From Clostridiales bacterium UBA1390 (GTDB taxonomy: Bacteria > Bacillota > Clostridia > Lachnospirales > Bianqueaceae): DNA of 31,296 nt. A model generated the notes under the pieces. The model made no database searches and had not been told where the DNA came from. It was given only the letters and a program-made list of their open reading frames with translations. Position 1 is the first letter of the stretch; each line of letters begins with the position of its first letter. This document shows positions 1 through 7,743 of this stretch, in pieces. Made by a program: the position numbers and the translations under genes. The stretch covers positions 1 to 31,296 of the forward strand of contig DBQQ01000049.1 of assembly GCA_002305315.1 (NCBI GenBank). Reading direction: 5' to 3'.

Positions 1-62
1 CAAAGAAGCATAGCTATAACCGAAGACAGCAGAGCGCGTTTCGTTGTTTTTGTGTTATTCAT
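1..62 (-). CDS. N-terminus of a SipW-dependent (camelysin/TasA-like) secreted protein, cut by the window edge
   Basis: Only about 20 codons are inside the window. The reading begins with ATG at 62 on the minus strand, behind a clear AAAGGAGG ribosome site. The peptide starts MNNTKTTKRALLSSVIAMLL: a basic N-terminus followed by a hydrophobic run, which is a signal peptide. This KRALLSSVIAMLL style of leader is familiar from SipW-processed camelysin/TasA-like surface proteins. The gene lies 97 bp downstream of the SipW-type signal peptidase on the same strand, which fits a peptidase-substrate pair in one operon. The body of the protein is outside the window, so the family call rests on leader style and neighbour. 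Confidence 0.6.
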   Translation of the reverse strand, partial: MNNTKTTKRALLSSVIAMLL

Positions 63-159
63 CGTTCTTCCTCCTTTTAATTAAAATTTTTTGGGTATGG
101 ATAACACATATGTAATCGGCATTTCGCCGTTTACACCGATAATTTTCGGCGGAGAAGCA

Positions 160-894
160 TTATTCTTCGCTTTTCTCCGCTTCAGCCGTGTCGGTTGACG
201 CATCTTCCGGCGCCGCACCGTTCTCGGCTTGCTTCGAGTCGATCTGTGCTTTGAGAGCCATAAGCTCCGCCATCATTCTCTGACTTTCGGCACGTTCCGC
301 TTCGATCTTTGCCCGTTCTTCCTTCAGCTCATCCTCCTGTTCACGCTTGTAACGGCGGAACAGCTTTATGCAGTTAAGTCCCTGGATGAGAATGAGTGCA
401 AGGAAGGGAATCAGTATACATACGATATAGCCGGGTGTGGTCTTTAAAAACTGAAAGAATTTTCCCACCTTCGGAATGTGGAATTGATATTTTCCCAAAA
501 CATATGTGTATGTAACTACTGTTTCGTCATCTGTATCTGTGGTCGTACCGTAGGTGATAAATCCCGGCTCGCCGTTGGCGTCTGTGGTGAGGCTCCTGAT
601 TTTATGGGATACGGTTTCGCCGTAGTTTTGGGAGTTCTGTGAGGTGTATGAAATGATGTCGCCTTCCTTTAGTGTGGACGGGTCAACTTCTTTTACCAGC
701 ACAAGGTCTCCTGCGTCAAAATCGGTTTTGCTCATTGAATCCGTCAGGACTATAAACGCCTTATAGCCGAACAGGTCGCGGTCGTTTCTGTCGAAGGTGT
801 TTACCGATACCACGGTGAAGATCATCATACATACCGCCAAAGCTACCATCAGCCAGACAAATATATTCTTTATTATATTAAGCGCTTTTCTCAT
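160..894 (-). CDS. sipW: Signal peptidase I, SipW (ER-type) subfamily
   Basis: A 244-residue membrane serine peptidase expected to cut signal peptides of a restricted set of exported proteins. I chose ATG at 894 (MRKALNIIKN) because AAGGAGACG lies just upstream; the frame stays open further upstream but without a ribosome site. Residues about 9-30 form the first membrane segment. DSMS around residue 53 carries the nucleophilic serine. The second catalytic position is VSHKI, with His where bacterial-type enzymes have Lys, the hallmark of the SipW/ER-type group. A second membrane segment (IVCILIPFLALILIQGL) follows, then a charged, coiled-coil-prone Glu/Arg-rich tail of about 65 residues. That tail is longer than in short SipW proteins. 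The likely substrate is the neighbouring secreted protein at 1-62. Confidence 0.9.
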   Translation of the reverse strand: MRKALNIIKNIFVWLMVALAVCMMIFTVVSVNTFDRNDRDLFGYKAFIVLTDSMSKTDFDAGDLVLVKEVDPSTLKEGDIISYTSQNSQNYGETVSHKIRSLTTDANGEPGFITYGTTTDTDDETVVTYTYVLGKYQFHIPKVGKFFQFLKTTPGYIVCILIPFLALILIQGLNCIKLFRRYKREQEDELKEERAKIEAERAESQRMMAELMALKAQIDSKQAENGAAPEDASTDTAEAEKSEE

Positions 895-921
895 TTGCCG
901 TCTCCTTATTGCTTTTTTGGT

Positions 922-962
922 ATTATAGCACAAACAAAGCTTGATTTCAAGCTTTGTTTGTG
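922..962 (-). promoter_or_regulatory. sipW promoter overlapped by a perfect 14-bp inverted repeat
   Basis: On the minus strand TTGAAA (945-950) and TATAAT (922-927) are separated by exactly 17 bp, upstream of the sipW ribosome site. A perfect inverted repeat, CACAAACAAAGCTT (929-942) against its complement (949-962) with a 6-bp loop, covers the -35 box and spacer. Such placement suggests a repressor operator. A pure RNA hairpin role is less likely because transcription would start downstream of the repeat. Confidence 0.7.
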
Positions 963-979
963 AATTCGAGGAAATAAAT

Positions 980-1011
980 CTTTTAATTATTCCACACCTT
1001 TTAATTATTCC
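980..1011. repeat. Short direct repeat, two 14-bp copies
   Basis: CTTTTAATTATTCC occurs at 980-993 and again at 998-1011, 18 bp apart, just upstream of the sipW promoter palindrome. It could be a pair of regulator sites or chance in AT-rich DNA; the function is unknown. Confidence 0.4.
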
Positions 1012-1080
1012 TCCAACAGCCGTTTTTGAGGGGTAAGTTCCAAAGGCCATAGAACCGGCCAGCAACAATCGAATAAACAG

Positions 1081-1135
1081 AAAAAGGGCTTCCGAAGCTC
1101 TGCTGCAAAACACAGCGGAACCTCGAAAGCCCTTT
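1081..1135 (-). terminator. Strong intrinsic terminator reading leftward, with no gene left upstream of it
   Basis: The arms 1083-1105 and 1113-1135 can pair over 23 positions. Read as minus-strand RNA there is one mismatch and three G-U pairs; read as plus-strand RNA it pairs less well. A run of five U (1081-1085) follows on the minus strand. It should end a leftward transcript from a gene beyond 1136, but only IS debris lies there, so the gene it served was probably lost. It also insulates sipW. Confidence 0.65.
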
Positions 1136-1429
1136 ATTTCAAGCCTTTTTCAGCACTGATGTGCCGGAGAAGGCTTTCCCTGTTTGTATCAAAGACAGCG
1201 TTTTTATAGACCCAGCGTATAGATCTGGGTCTATGTTTCTAAAAGCAGAAAAGATTCATGATAAGGAGAATGGTTATATTGGTGCGCTGAAAGTGCCCGT
1301 CCGGCGTTTAGAAATCACTTATCCGAAAAGCGGAAACACTGTTCCGGACAGACAAGGAATGCGGCGGAGTAGCCATCCTGAAGAACAGAATTTCTCTCCA
1401 GGATGGGGACACCAGTTGGCTGTTAACGA
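1136..1429. other. Non-coding stretch next to the IS21 remnant
   Basis: I see no convincing gene. The plus-strand open frame here has no ribosome site and no recognisable protein. A perfect 9-bp inverted repeat, TAGACCCAG (1207-1215) and CTGGGTCTA (1225-1233), is the only clear structure. This is probably flanking or terminal sequence of the degraded insertion sequence. Confidence 0.4.
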
Positions 1430-1879
1430 TTATTCATTCAGCGCCGGATCTAATCCGTACACTTCTTTTATAGAGCGATAGTTGGATGGGGCAGTCAGAA
1501 CAATATTGATCTTGTAGGCACCATACGTGCTGCAGCCAAGGATGGCTGCAGCAAGAGAGTTGCTATCACCACCGAGCTGGTCATACCATCCGCTGGGATT
1601 GTACTGGGAGCAGAAGATAGTGGAGGATTTCTTCCGTCTTCTGTGGAGCAGTTCCAGGATGTCATGCTGTTCCGCTTCCGCCGGCTTGAATAGGAGCCAT
1701 CCATCAATGATGAGTAGGACGAGGTTGACATACTTGGTCTGAACCTTCTGGTAGGTGTCATCTGTACGCGTTGGATCAAGCTCTAGGAGCATATTGGGCA
1801 GGCGAACATACTTTGTTTTATAGCGTTGCTTGCAGACTTTCATACTGAAAGCGCAGGACATGTAGAGCTTCCAGCTCAC
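1430..1879 (-). pseudogene. istB: IstB-like ATPase of an IS21-family element, 5'-truncated remnant
   Basis: The minus-strand reading gives the C-terminal part of an IstB helper ATPase: KTKYVRLPNMLLELD, then VLLIIDGWLL (the Walker B region, where functional copies usually read VLLIIDEWLL), RRRKKSSTIFCSQY and an intact C-terminus (REVYGLDPALNE-like, with local changes). IstB loads the IstA transposase on target DNA. The start and Walker A loop are missing: the open frame begins near the point where the GKT motif should be. The expected Glu of the Walker B motif is Gly. It abuts an istA fragment in the opposite orientation, whereas the genes run istA-istB on one strand in intact elements, so the locus has been rearranged. 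Confidence 0.75.
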
Positions 1880-1937
1880 GGTAGCACTCGTATGAACAGG
1901 TTCCGATGTTCCGTGATGTACTCCCAGTTCTGCAATT

Positions 1938-2150
1938 TACTCCCAACAGGATGAGCAGAAGAGGTGCGTTGCTTTGTATATCAACCGCAAGCCTGCAGAG
2001 CAAGTTGAGGTTGACTGGGCTGGAGATCAGGCACATATCACCGATCCGGATACTGGTGAAATTCTGGAGACACATATTTTCGTAGAAGTTATGCCCTATA
2101 GTCAGTATCCACATGTGAAAGCATTCATGGATGAAAAAGAACCGTCATGA
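1938..2150 (+). pseudogene. istA: IstA transposase fragment, IS21 family
   Basis: This plus-strand frame has no start codon and encodes about 70 residues: SQQDEQKRCVALYINRKP, then EVDWAGDQAHITDPDTGEI, then FVEVMPYSQYPHVKAFMDE and a stop. VDWAGD carries the first catalytic Asp of the DDE transposase core of IstA, and the following Tyr-rich stretch matches the family. The N-terminal helix-turn-helix and the rest of the catalytic domain are absent. It joins the inverted istB fragment at about 1880-1937, which marks a recombination or deletion junction. Confidence 0.75.
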
Positions 2151-2242
2151 ATCTCTGCGCACGTCCATACGTATGAATACTTTGACGTGTCGCCGGGATT
2201 CTTGTGCCGGATAGCTAGTAATACGGAAAGTGTGGCTTCTAG

Positions 2243-2386
2243 AAGCATAACTTATCCGCTGGTTGAGCCGTTCGGCAAGGTTGCTCTACTATTCCGGCTG
2301 AATCTCTCGATTTGACCGTGCATCATGTTCCTAGTGATCGGTTTTATAACTATTCCGTTGACCGTGCAGTGTGTTCCTGGTAACCG
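2243..2386. repeat. IS-end-like repeat, with a 29-bp motif present twice
   Basis: Positions 2243-2346 match 4911-5015 over their whole length with scattered differences (both begin AAGCATAACTTATC). Inside, TTGACCGTGCA begins a 29-bp block at 2312-2340 that recurs at 2358-2386, 46 bp later. IS21-family elements are known to carry multiple repeated motifs near their ends, and istA/istB fragments lie next to it, so I read this as a degraded IS21 end. That assignment is inference. Confidence 0.6.
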
Positions 2387-2436
2387 CTATTTGCAGAAAA
2401 TAAAACGGTCCACCAGCCATTTTTCTGGTAAAGGGA

Positions 2437-2466
2437 TTGAATCGTAGAGAGCAAGTATAGTATAAT
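2437..2466 (+). promoter_or_regulatory. Candidate promoter for the DUF1016 pseudogene
   Basis: TTGAAT (2437-2442) and a perfect TATAAT (2461-2466) are 18 bp apart, about 160 bp upstream of the start codon at 2628. The -35 box matches at four of six positions. Confidence 0.45.
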
Positions 2467-2627
2467 GTTTCTGAGCATGGGCTCCTTTTAGGGATGTTTG
2501 TCTGGCGATAGGAAGTACACTATAAAAGAGAAGTCAGTGTTCTTCTCATTGTAGATTTTCAAAGGATTTAGATACAAAAAAACAGGTAGTATTTGACGCT
2601 ACGTTGGCTTAACAAGGAGAGATCAAT

Positions 2628-3383
2628 ATGCCCCCCAAAGAAATAACTCCGATCAATCATGAATTCCTACAAGGTGCTCTCGATGTGCTTGCTCAGGCAC
2701 GGAAGAATGCAAAAAACGCTGTCAATCTTTCGATGTTCTATGCCTATTTTGAGATTGGCAGAATGATCGTCGAGGAAGAGTAGCATGGCGAAAATCGTGC
2801 AGCATATGGTATGCGACTTTTGAAGAAGCTTTCTGCCTATTTATCGAAGAACTTTGGGAAAGGTTTTTACGTAGGTAATTTGAAGAATATCCGGTAGTTT
2901 TACAAGGTTTATTCTGAGGACCAGATTAGCGAAACAGTGTTTAGCCAATTCAAGAATCTTCCTACTGTTAGCACGGGGCGGAAGTTTTATCTGGGCTGGT
3001 CGCATTACTTGAAGCTCATGCGGATTAACAATATCGAGGAGCGGCATTTTTGTGAAATTAAGTCAGTCAAAAATGATTGGAGTCTTAGAGAATTGCAAAG
3101 GCAGTGCAACAGCGCTCTTTATGAGCATTTGCTGCTTAGCGCAGACAAAGACAAGGTCGATCAACCGGCATTGGAAGGGCAAACCGTAGAAATGCCGAAG
3201 AATGTCATGAAAGATCCGTATGTATTGGAGTTTTTAGGACTGCCAGAACTGCCATCCTATTCTGAAACGGAATTGGAGAGCTGGATCAGCGATCATCTGC
3301 AGCAGTTTCTCTTGGAGTTGGATATAGTACTTTCCCCTGATATCCCTCAGAAAAGGAGGATTCGTCTTAATGAGATCATATGA
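2628..3383 (+). pseudogene. DUF1016 / YhcG-like PD-(D/E)XK nuclease, broken by two amber stops and truncated
   Basis: The reading starts at ATG 2628 behind AAGGAG. It gives a continuous DUF1016 N-terminal domain (INHEFLQGALDVLAQARKNA; YFEIGRMIVEEE; AYGMRLLKKLSAYLSKNFG) and the start of the C-terminal half (KDPYVLEFLGLPELPSYSETELES). Two TAG codons, 2781-2783 and 2895-2897, fall in the same frame where homologues typically have Gln (E-E-Q-H-G and NIR-Q-FY), so each fits a single CAG to TAG change. After FLLEL the family sequence stops and the frame runs into the leader of the next gene. The nuclease catalytic core (the D/ExK region) is therefore missing. At 251 codons it is about 100 short of the family. 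It is almost certainly inactive. Confidence 0.85.
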
Positions 3384-3900
3384 TGATATTATTCTAGGAC
3401 GCATTGACGAGGCGGAAATGTGTCTTGAAAATGAATGGTTTATTGCGGCACTTACACTTGCTTTAACATTGCCGGATATTTGTGGTAAGGCAGAATATCC
3501 AGATGAAACTGTTACTGCACGGTACATTCAATGGTTTAATACATATGTAAAGCAGTATGATAAGCCAAAGTCGAAGCTGAGTGAGGATATGCCATATCTA
3601 AGTGGTGAAGTAGTTTATAATCTGAGAAACAACTTTCTTCATACGGGAAACCCTAATATCCAAAAAGAAAAAGTCAAAGAAGAAGTATGCCAAATAGACC
3701 GCTTTCATTTAAATACAAAGAAATCTTTGCTTGGTGATACAAGTATCGTAGCATATACGAAAGAGCTAGTGGTTAAAAAAAGAGAATATAGTGTGAATCT
3801 ATGGCTTCTATGTAAGCGTCTTTGCAAGGTGGCAAAAGAGTATTATTTAAATAACAGAGAGAAATTTGACTTTTTGAATTATGATATGGGGGAAGAATGA
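3370..3900 (+). CDS. HEPN-like hypothetical protein (candidate RNase or toxin-type)
   Basis: A 176-residue helical protein whose start (ATG 3370) sits behind AAAAGGAGG and overlaps the tail of the nuclease remnant. I do not recognise a named family. It contains NLRNNFLHTGNP: R86-x4-H91 is the spacing of the catalytic motif of HEPN ribonucleases, and the preceding helices with a conserved acidic residue fit that fold. The C-terminal half is rich in Lys, Tyr and Leu. HEPN proteins act in toxin-antitoxin, abortive-infection and CRISPR-linked RNA cleavage. The next reading frame overlaps by one base and is truncated, so a partner may have been lost. The low GC of this gene and its setting among IS debris suggest horizontal origin. 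The HEPN assignment is motif-based inference. Confidence 0.7.
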   Translation: MRSYDDIILGRIDEAEMCLENEWFIAALTLALTLPDICGKAEYPDETVTARYIQWFNTYVKQYDKPKSKLSEDMPYLSGEVVYNLRNNFLHTGNPNIQKEKVKEEVCQIDRFHLNTKKSLLGDTSIVAYTKELVVKKREYSVNLWLLCKRLCKVAKEYYLNNREKFDFLNYDMGEE

Positions 3901-3971
3901 TGAGTAAGATTTTATTAAGAAATAAGAGATTAGAAATTTCATTTGAGCTGACCACAGCATCGTATGCATAA
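3900..3971 (+). pseudogene. 23-codon stump of a gene coupled to the HEPN-like gene
   Basis: ATG at 3900 overlaps the TGA of the preceding gene (ATGA), the standard arrangement of translationally coupled genes. The peptide (MSKILLRNKRLEISFELTTA plus SYA) stops after 23 residues. It looks like the start of a longer protein whose remainder was deleted. No family can be assigned. Confidence 0.45.
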
Positions 3972-4046
3972 TAATCCAAGAACAACGATTCGGATTCGCA
4001 CGAGAATCTTGTTATATATATTTGACAAACAAAGGAGGCGAAGAAA

Positions 4047-4718
4047 ATGGCAAAAGGAATCATCTATGTAATGAAAACGGTTGTACCAGGTTTGATTAAG
4101 ATTGGGAAAACAGGGATAAACAATTTTGAAGGTAGAATGGCTACATTGGAACGAAATGGATATTCCAATATCACAGGCCTGAAGCGATATTTTGCGATTG
4201 AGGTAGAGGACTATGACGAGAAAGAAGTCATGTTAGATGAGATTTTTAGCAAAAGCCGTGTTGAAGATACGGAACTCTTTGCACTGGATGTGGACTTGGT
4301 AGTACAGTTACTTTCCTCGTTTGATGGCGTTCAAGTATATCCGGAAACGATATCCAAAGAAGAAATGTTCGATCAGGCGACGGAGGAACGGCGGATAAAA
4401 GCGGACTGGTCACGAATTCCGGATGGGTTATATTATTATCAGGGGAATCGGCGAGGATTTGGAAAGTTTAAGGCGACAATGCGGGTTGAAAAGGGGAATT
4501 TTATTGTACTGAAGGGAAGCACATGTGCGCCTTCCGAAGATAGATGGAAACCTGAAAGTAGAAGAAGCGCAAATATTGAGAATGATATTCTGCAAGAGGA
4601 TGTTGTTTGCCGTTCACCATCGACTGCAGCGAATGTAGTTCGTGGAAGACAAACAAATGGATGGATAGTCTGGAAAAATGCGGAAGGTATTCCGATTGAT
4701 GAATTCAGAAAAAAATAA
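4047..4718 (+). CDS. GIY-YIG (T5orf172-type) nuclease-fold protein with C-terminal DUF4357
   Basis: A 223-residue protein; ATG 4047 is placed by AAAGGAGGCG upstream. The N-terminal 90 residues carry the GIY-YIG/T5orf172 signature: GIIYVM at 4-9, then LIKIGKT with the second short motif, then EGRM with the conserved Arg. The C-terminal part (about 140-223) has IPDGLYYY, GNFIVLKGS, IENDILQEDVVCRSPSTAANVV and NGWIVWKN, which is the DUF4357 pattern. That domain often follows GIY-YIG or methylase domains in restriction and mobile-element proteins. A role in DNA cleavage or recognition is inferred from the fold. The gene stands alone, flanked by stumps and IS-like repeats. Confidence 0.8.
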   Translation: MAKGIIYVMKTVVPGLIKIGKTGINNFEGRMATLERNGYSNITGLKRYFAIEVEDYDEKEVMLDEIFSKSRVEDTELFALDVDLVVQLLSSFDGVQVYPETISKEEMFDQATEERRIKADWSRIPDGLYYYQGNRRGFGKFKATMRVEKGNFIVLKGSTCAPSEDRWKPESRRSANIENDILQEDVVCRSPSTAANVVRGRQTNGWIVWKNAEGIPIDEFRKK

Positions 4719-4910
4719 CGGTTAATGCGGCTTTAAAAGCTTTCAAAGCAAAGGGCCTCGTGGCCGTTTAATTCGAACCAGACCGATGATGTCGTTGCGC
4801 AGCTACGATTCCCCAGGAGAACCGTTTGCATGTCCAATCGAATAAACGGATGTCTGGTTATAATCATATCCATAAGGGGCTTCTCCATCATGGAGTAGAC
4901 AAAAAGCCTA
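4719..4910. other. Non-coding DNA between the GIY-YIG gene and the IS-end-like repeat
   Basis: No gene is supported; the minus-strand open frame here has no ribosome site and no family resemblance. Small palindromes occur (GGCC-TCGT-GGCC near 4755; CTCCAT-C-ATGGAG near 4883). Together with 4911-5549 this makes about 830 bp without an intact gene. Confidence 0.4.
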
Positions 4911-5015
4911 AAGCATAACTTATCGGCTGGTTGAGCCATTCGGCCAGATGGCTTTACTGTTCCGGCAAAGCGGCTCAATTTGACTGTGTAACGTGCTCTT
5001 TGTGACCGATTTTTA
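4911..5015. repeat. Second copy of the IS-end-like repeat
   Basis: It matches 2243-2346 in the same orientation with substitutions throughout. It ends six bases before a reading frame that lacks its start, so the ancestral insertion probably truncated that gene. The two copies could bracket an old composite insertion carrying the nuclease, HEPN-like and GIY-YIG genes (inference). Confidence 0.6.
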
Positions 5016-5020
5016 CAAAT

Positions 5021-5233
5021 GGCCTAACAAAGAAGAAGGGCTTAGGTAATGCTCTCATATTTTCGATAATAGTTTCCATACTCTTAGTGTATATCTATAA
5101 TAGCTATTTTCCGATTTTTAGGATGGAAGAAGAAAGTACAAAGGTTTTTGATGGTATAACTACTATTATTGTCCTTACACCAGTGTTGGAATGGTATTTA
5201 GAGCGACGAAAAAAGAGCAAGGAAGCTGAATAG
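5021..5233 (+). pseudogene. C-terminal fragment of a small membrane protein
   Basis: The open frame has no start codon. It encodes about 70 residues: a hydrophobic helix (ALIFSIIVSILLVYIYNSYF), an acidic linker, a second hydrophobic stretch (ITTIIVLTPVLEWYL) and a basic tail ending KKSKEAE. It begins immediately after the IS-end-like repeat, so its N-terminus appears to have been removed by the insertion. No family is recognised. Confidence 0.45.
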
Positions 5234-5455
5234 CAAATGAAGCAAAGACAACCAAGGAAAGTTCTAATCCGTGATATATGTCGATTCAAAGCGTTTAGCT
5301 AATTTCTCATCATATAGCTGGTGGACTAGTACCGATCCCGACAGATGAGGTAGAACAGCAGCTGTCCATAATGCATGAGGCTATGAGCTGGATACCGATA
5401 CATGCCGCTGGTTTGAGATCCTGTTGGAGTTGATTCAATAGAAGAAGTAAAAGTG
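5234..5455. other. Non-coding stretch with no recognisable gene
   Basis: All frames are short or stop-interrupted and none has a ribosome site. I see nothing assignable in it. Its right end leads into the strong promoter at 5456. Confidence 0.4.
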
Positions 5456-5484
5456 TTGACAAAGCGATAACCTTGCGGTATGAT
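5456..5484 (+). promoter_or_regulatory. Near-consensus sigma-A promoter
   Basis: TTGACA (5456-5461) is a perfect -35 box. It is followed after 17 bp by TATGAT (5479-5484), five of six to consensus. The downstream gene starts at 5550 behind AGGAGG, leaving a leader of about 60 nt. Confidence 0.75.
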
Positions 5485-5549
5485 TTTTATACTCCACATA
5501 ATACTTTTCAGAAGCTTTCAAAATCTATAAAGACAGGAGGTTCTTTAGA

Positions 5550-6067
5550 ATGGGAGATTTGGTTAATTTGTTTTCAGCGTTTAAAAAGTTGGATTTATAT
5601 TTGCAGAGAAATGGGTTAGAAGGAGTATGGCGGGAATTGAGGAAGTTGATAGGGGCGTATCCGGGATTACTATATTGTGTATGATTATTCCCATTCCATT
5701 GATTGAAGAACAATGGAAGGAGCCACCGTTATCAATAGATGCAGTATGTAACATAGTCTCGTGGTGTATCATTCTTCTAGGATGTGTATTCTGTGTTATA
5801 TTCGTAATGACAGTTCAAGAGTGCGGATATAGTAACTTTTTACACATACTAAGAAGAAAGTGTCTTGGAATCATTTGTATATTGGGAGCGATATTTTTAC
5901 TTCTGCAGTGTATGAACTTAGTCTATTATATCTCTGAACCGCAGTTTCAAATTACAAAAGGTGGGCTTATTTCGCTAGTCTGGGTAGCAACGGAAATATG
6001 TGCGCGCAGAAACCAGAAAAAAAGCCCGTATGCAGATACAGAAAACCTACCCCCTTGTAAAAGCTAA
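5550..6067 (+). pseudogene. Small multi-pass membrane protein, apparently frameshifted
   Basis: ATG 5550 has an excellent ribosome site (AGGAGG) and a strong promoter. Its frame begins MGDLVNLFSAFKKLDLYLQR but stops after 44 residues at 5684. An overlapping frame runs to 6067 and encodes three to four hydrophobic segments (TILCMIIPIPLI; the stretch starting IVSWCIILLGCVFCVIFVM; LGIICILGAIFLLLQC; GGLISLVWVATEI) and a basic tail. The only ATG of that frame, 5627, has GGAG just one base upstream, too close to work well. The simplest reading is one gene of about 170 codons with a frameshift between about 5640 and 5680. Programmed frameshifting or a sequencing indel are alternatives. No family is recognised. 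Confidence 0.5.
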
Positions 6068-6095
6068 CGACAAATAATAAAAGGAGAGGATAGCC

Positions 6096-7658
6096 TTGGC
6101 TCAGAAGATGGATAACACGTCTTCGTTTCCTGATGAATATATCCTGAATGTGCGATCGGGCAAGGAATTGAAGCCGCTTGCGAACATGGTTCGTTCATAC
6201 AAAAAACGGACAGGCTTTAGAAAACTCCATGATTTCGTATTTGGAGCGCCGCAGGATAAGGTCTTCATCTTATACGGGTTACGTCGGACTGGAAAGACGA
6301 CGATGATTAGGCAGATCTTTGCGGAGATGAGCGATGCAGATTTGGAAAGGTCTGCCTTTATTCAGGTGACAGCCCAGAACTCGCTCAAAGAGGTGAATCA
6401 CGATCTGCGGAAGCTGGAAAAGAAGGGCGTGCGGTATGTATTTTTGGATGAAGTACCGTTGATGCAGGATTTTATAGAAGGGGCTGCCCTTTTTTCGGAT
6501 GTGTTCGCGGCATGTGGGATGAAGATCGTACTCTCAGGCCCAGATTCACTGGGATTTCTATTTGCGGAAGATGAACAACTGTATGATCGTTGCATCCTGC
6601 TGCATACGACTTTTATATCGTATGGGGAATTTGAATCCGTTTTGGGGATACACGGCGTGGATGCGTATATTCAATACGGTGGAACGATGAGCATGGGAGG
6701 CGTGCATTATAATGAGACTTCCACGTTCGCAACCAAGGAAAGCACGGATGAATATATGGATACCGCGATTGCCCATAATATTCAGCATGCACTGCGTTGT
6801 TATCAATATGAAGGGCATTTTCGCCACCTGAAAGACTTGTACGAAGCGGGCGAACTGACCAGTGCGATCAATCGAGTCATAGAAGATATGAACCACCGAT
6901 TTACTGTTGAAGTATTAACCAGAGATTTTCGTTCCCACGACCTGGGCATCTCGGCGAGCAACCTTCGTCGGGATCGGAAACAGCCGACGGATATTCTGGA
7001 TCGTATTGATGTGATAGGTGTAACAGAGAACTTACGAAGGTTATTGGAGATTCGCAACCGACCGGAGCAGACCATCAGGCTGGATGCGATACATGCGGCC
7101 GAGATCAAGGAGTATTTGGACCTGTTGGATTTGACCGATGATATAGAGATTTCTCATTTCCTGGATGTGAATCAGAAAGAGTATCGCACGGTCATCGCAC
7201 AACCGGGCTTACGGTATGCGCAGGCAGATGCGCTGATTCGAAGCCTTCTGCAGGATAGGATGTTCAGTGCCTTATCTTTACCGGAACGCAATGCGGTGGA
7301 GGAACGGATTTTGTCAGAAATACGAGGCAGGATGCTGGAGGACATCATTTTGCTCGAAACCAAGCTGGCCAATCCGCGGAAACAAACGTTTGTACTGCAA
7401 TTTCCTGTCGGAGAGTTCGACATGGTTGTCTTTGATCCGCAAGAGGCCTGCTGCCAGATCTTTGAAATGAAACACAGCGCAACGGTGGATCCTTCGCAAT
7501 ATCGCCACCTAATCGATCCGGAAAAGTGCGCTCAAACGGAACACAGGTATGGCCCTATTACGAATAAATGTGTTCTGTACCGAGGAGAAAATAGAACAGT
7601 GCAGGGGATCCAGTACCGCAACATAGAGGAATATTTGCGAGAACTGGTGATCGAATGA
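6096..7658 (+). CDS. AAA_14-type ATPase with C-terminal PD-(D/E)XK-like domain
   Basis: A 520-residue protein. The start is TTG 6096, chosen because AAGGAGAGG ends six bases before it; ATG 6108 would be 18 bases away. GLRRTGKTT at 61-69 is Walker A, YVFLDEV at 114-120 is Walker B, and VLSGPDS near 145 fits sensor 1. The C-terminal GEFDMVVFD (D442) followed by QIFEMKHS (E457-x-K459) has the layout of a PD-(D/E)XK nuclease-like core. ATPases of this class with DUF4143-like tails are widespread and poorly characterised; some act as nucleases or antitoxin-like proteins. Activity here is inferred only from the motifs. It lies 28 bp after the membrane-protein pseudogene and is followed by a separate promoter-like region. 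Confidence 0.8.
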   Translation: MAQKMDNTSSFPDEYILNVRSGKELKPLANMVRSYKKRTGFRKLHDFVFGAPQDKVFILYGLRRTGKTTMIRQIFAEMSDADLERSAFIQVTAQNSLKEVNHDLRKLEKKGVRYVFLDEVPLMQDFIEGAALFSDVFAACGMKIVLSGPDSLGFLFAEDEQLYDRCILLHTTFISYGEFESVLGIHGVDAYIQYGGTMSMGGVHYNETSTFATKESTDEYMDTAIAHNIQHALRCYQYEGHFRHLKDLYEAGELTSAINRVIEDMNHRFTVEVLTRDFRSHDLGISASNLRRDRKQPTDILDRIDVIGVTENLRRLLEIRNRPEQTIRLDAIHAAEIKEYLDLLDLTDDIEISHFLDVNQKEYRTVIAQPGLRYAQADALIRSLLQDRMFSALSLPERNAVEERILSEIRGRMLEDIILLETKLANPRKQTFVLQFPVGEFDMVVFDPQEACCQIFEMKHSATVDPSQYRHLIDPEKCAQTEHRYGPITNKCVLYRGENRTVQGIQYRNIEEYLRELVIE

Positions 7659-7743
7659 GAAAAATCCTTGCACTGGGCAGCATTATAATCAGAAAGAAGA
7701 GCATTATGTAGCGGACACAATGTCGCAAGGTTCTAATTCACAG

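Larger units (their letters stand above)
2151..2627. other. Non-coding IS-derived DNA and leader of the nuclease pseudogene
   Basis: No gene is supported. The left half holds the IS-end-like repeats listed separately (2243-2386). The right half holds a plausible promoter (2437-2466) and the leader of the DUF1016 pseudogene. Confidence 0.5.

Noticed and set aside
895..1113. N-terminal extension of sipW by 73 residues
   Set aside because: It reads through the promoter, its palindrome and the terminator; ATG 894 has the ribosome site.
1430..2386. Intact IS21 insertion sequence
   Set aside because: istA and istB are both truncated and in opposite orientation, so the element cannot move by itself.
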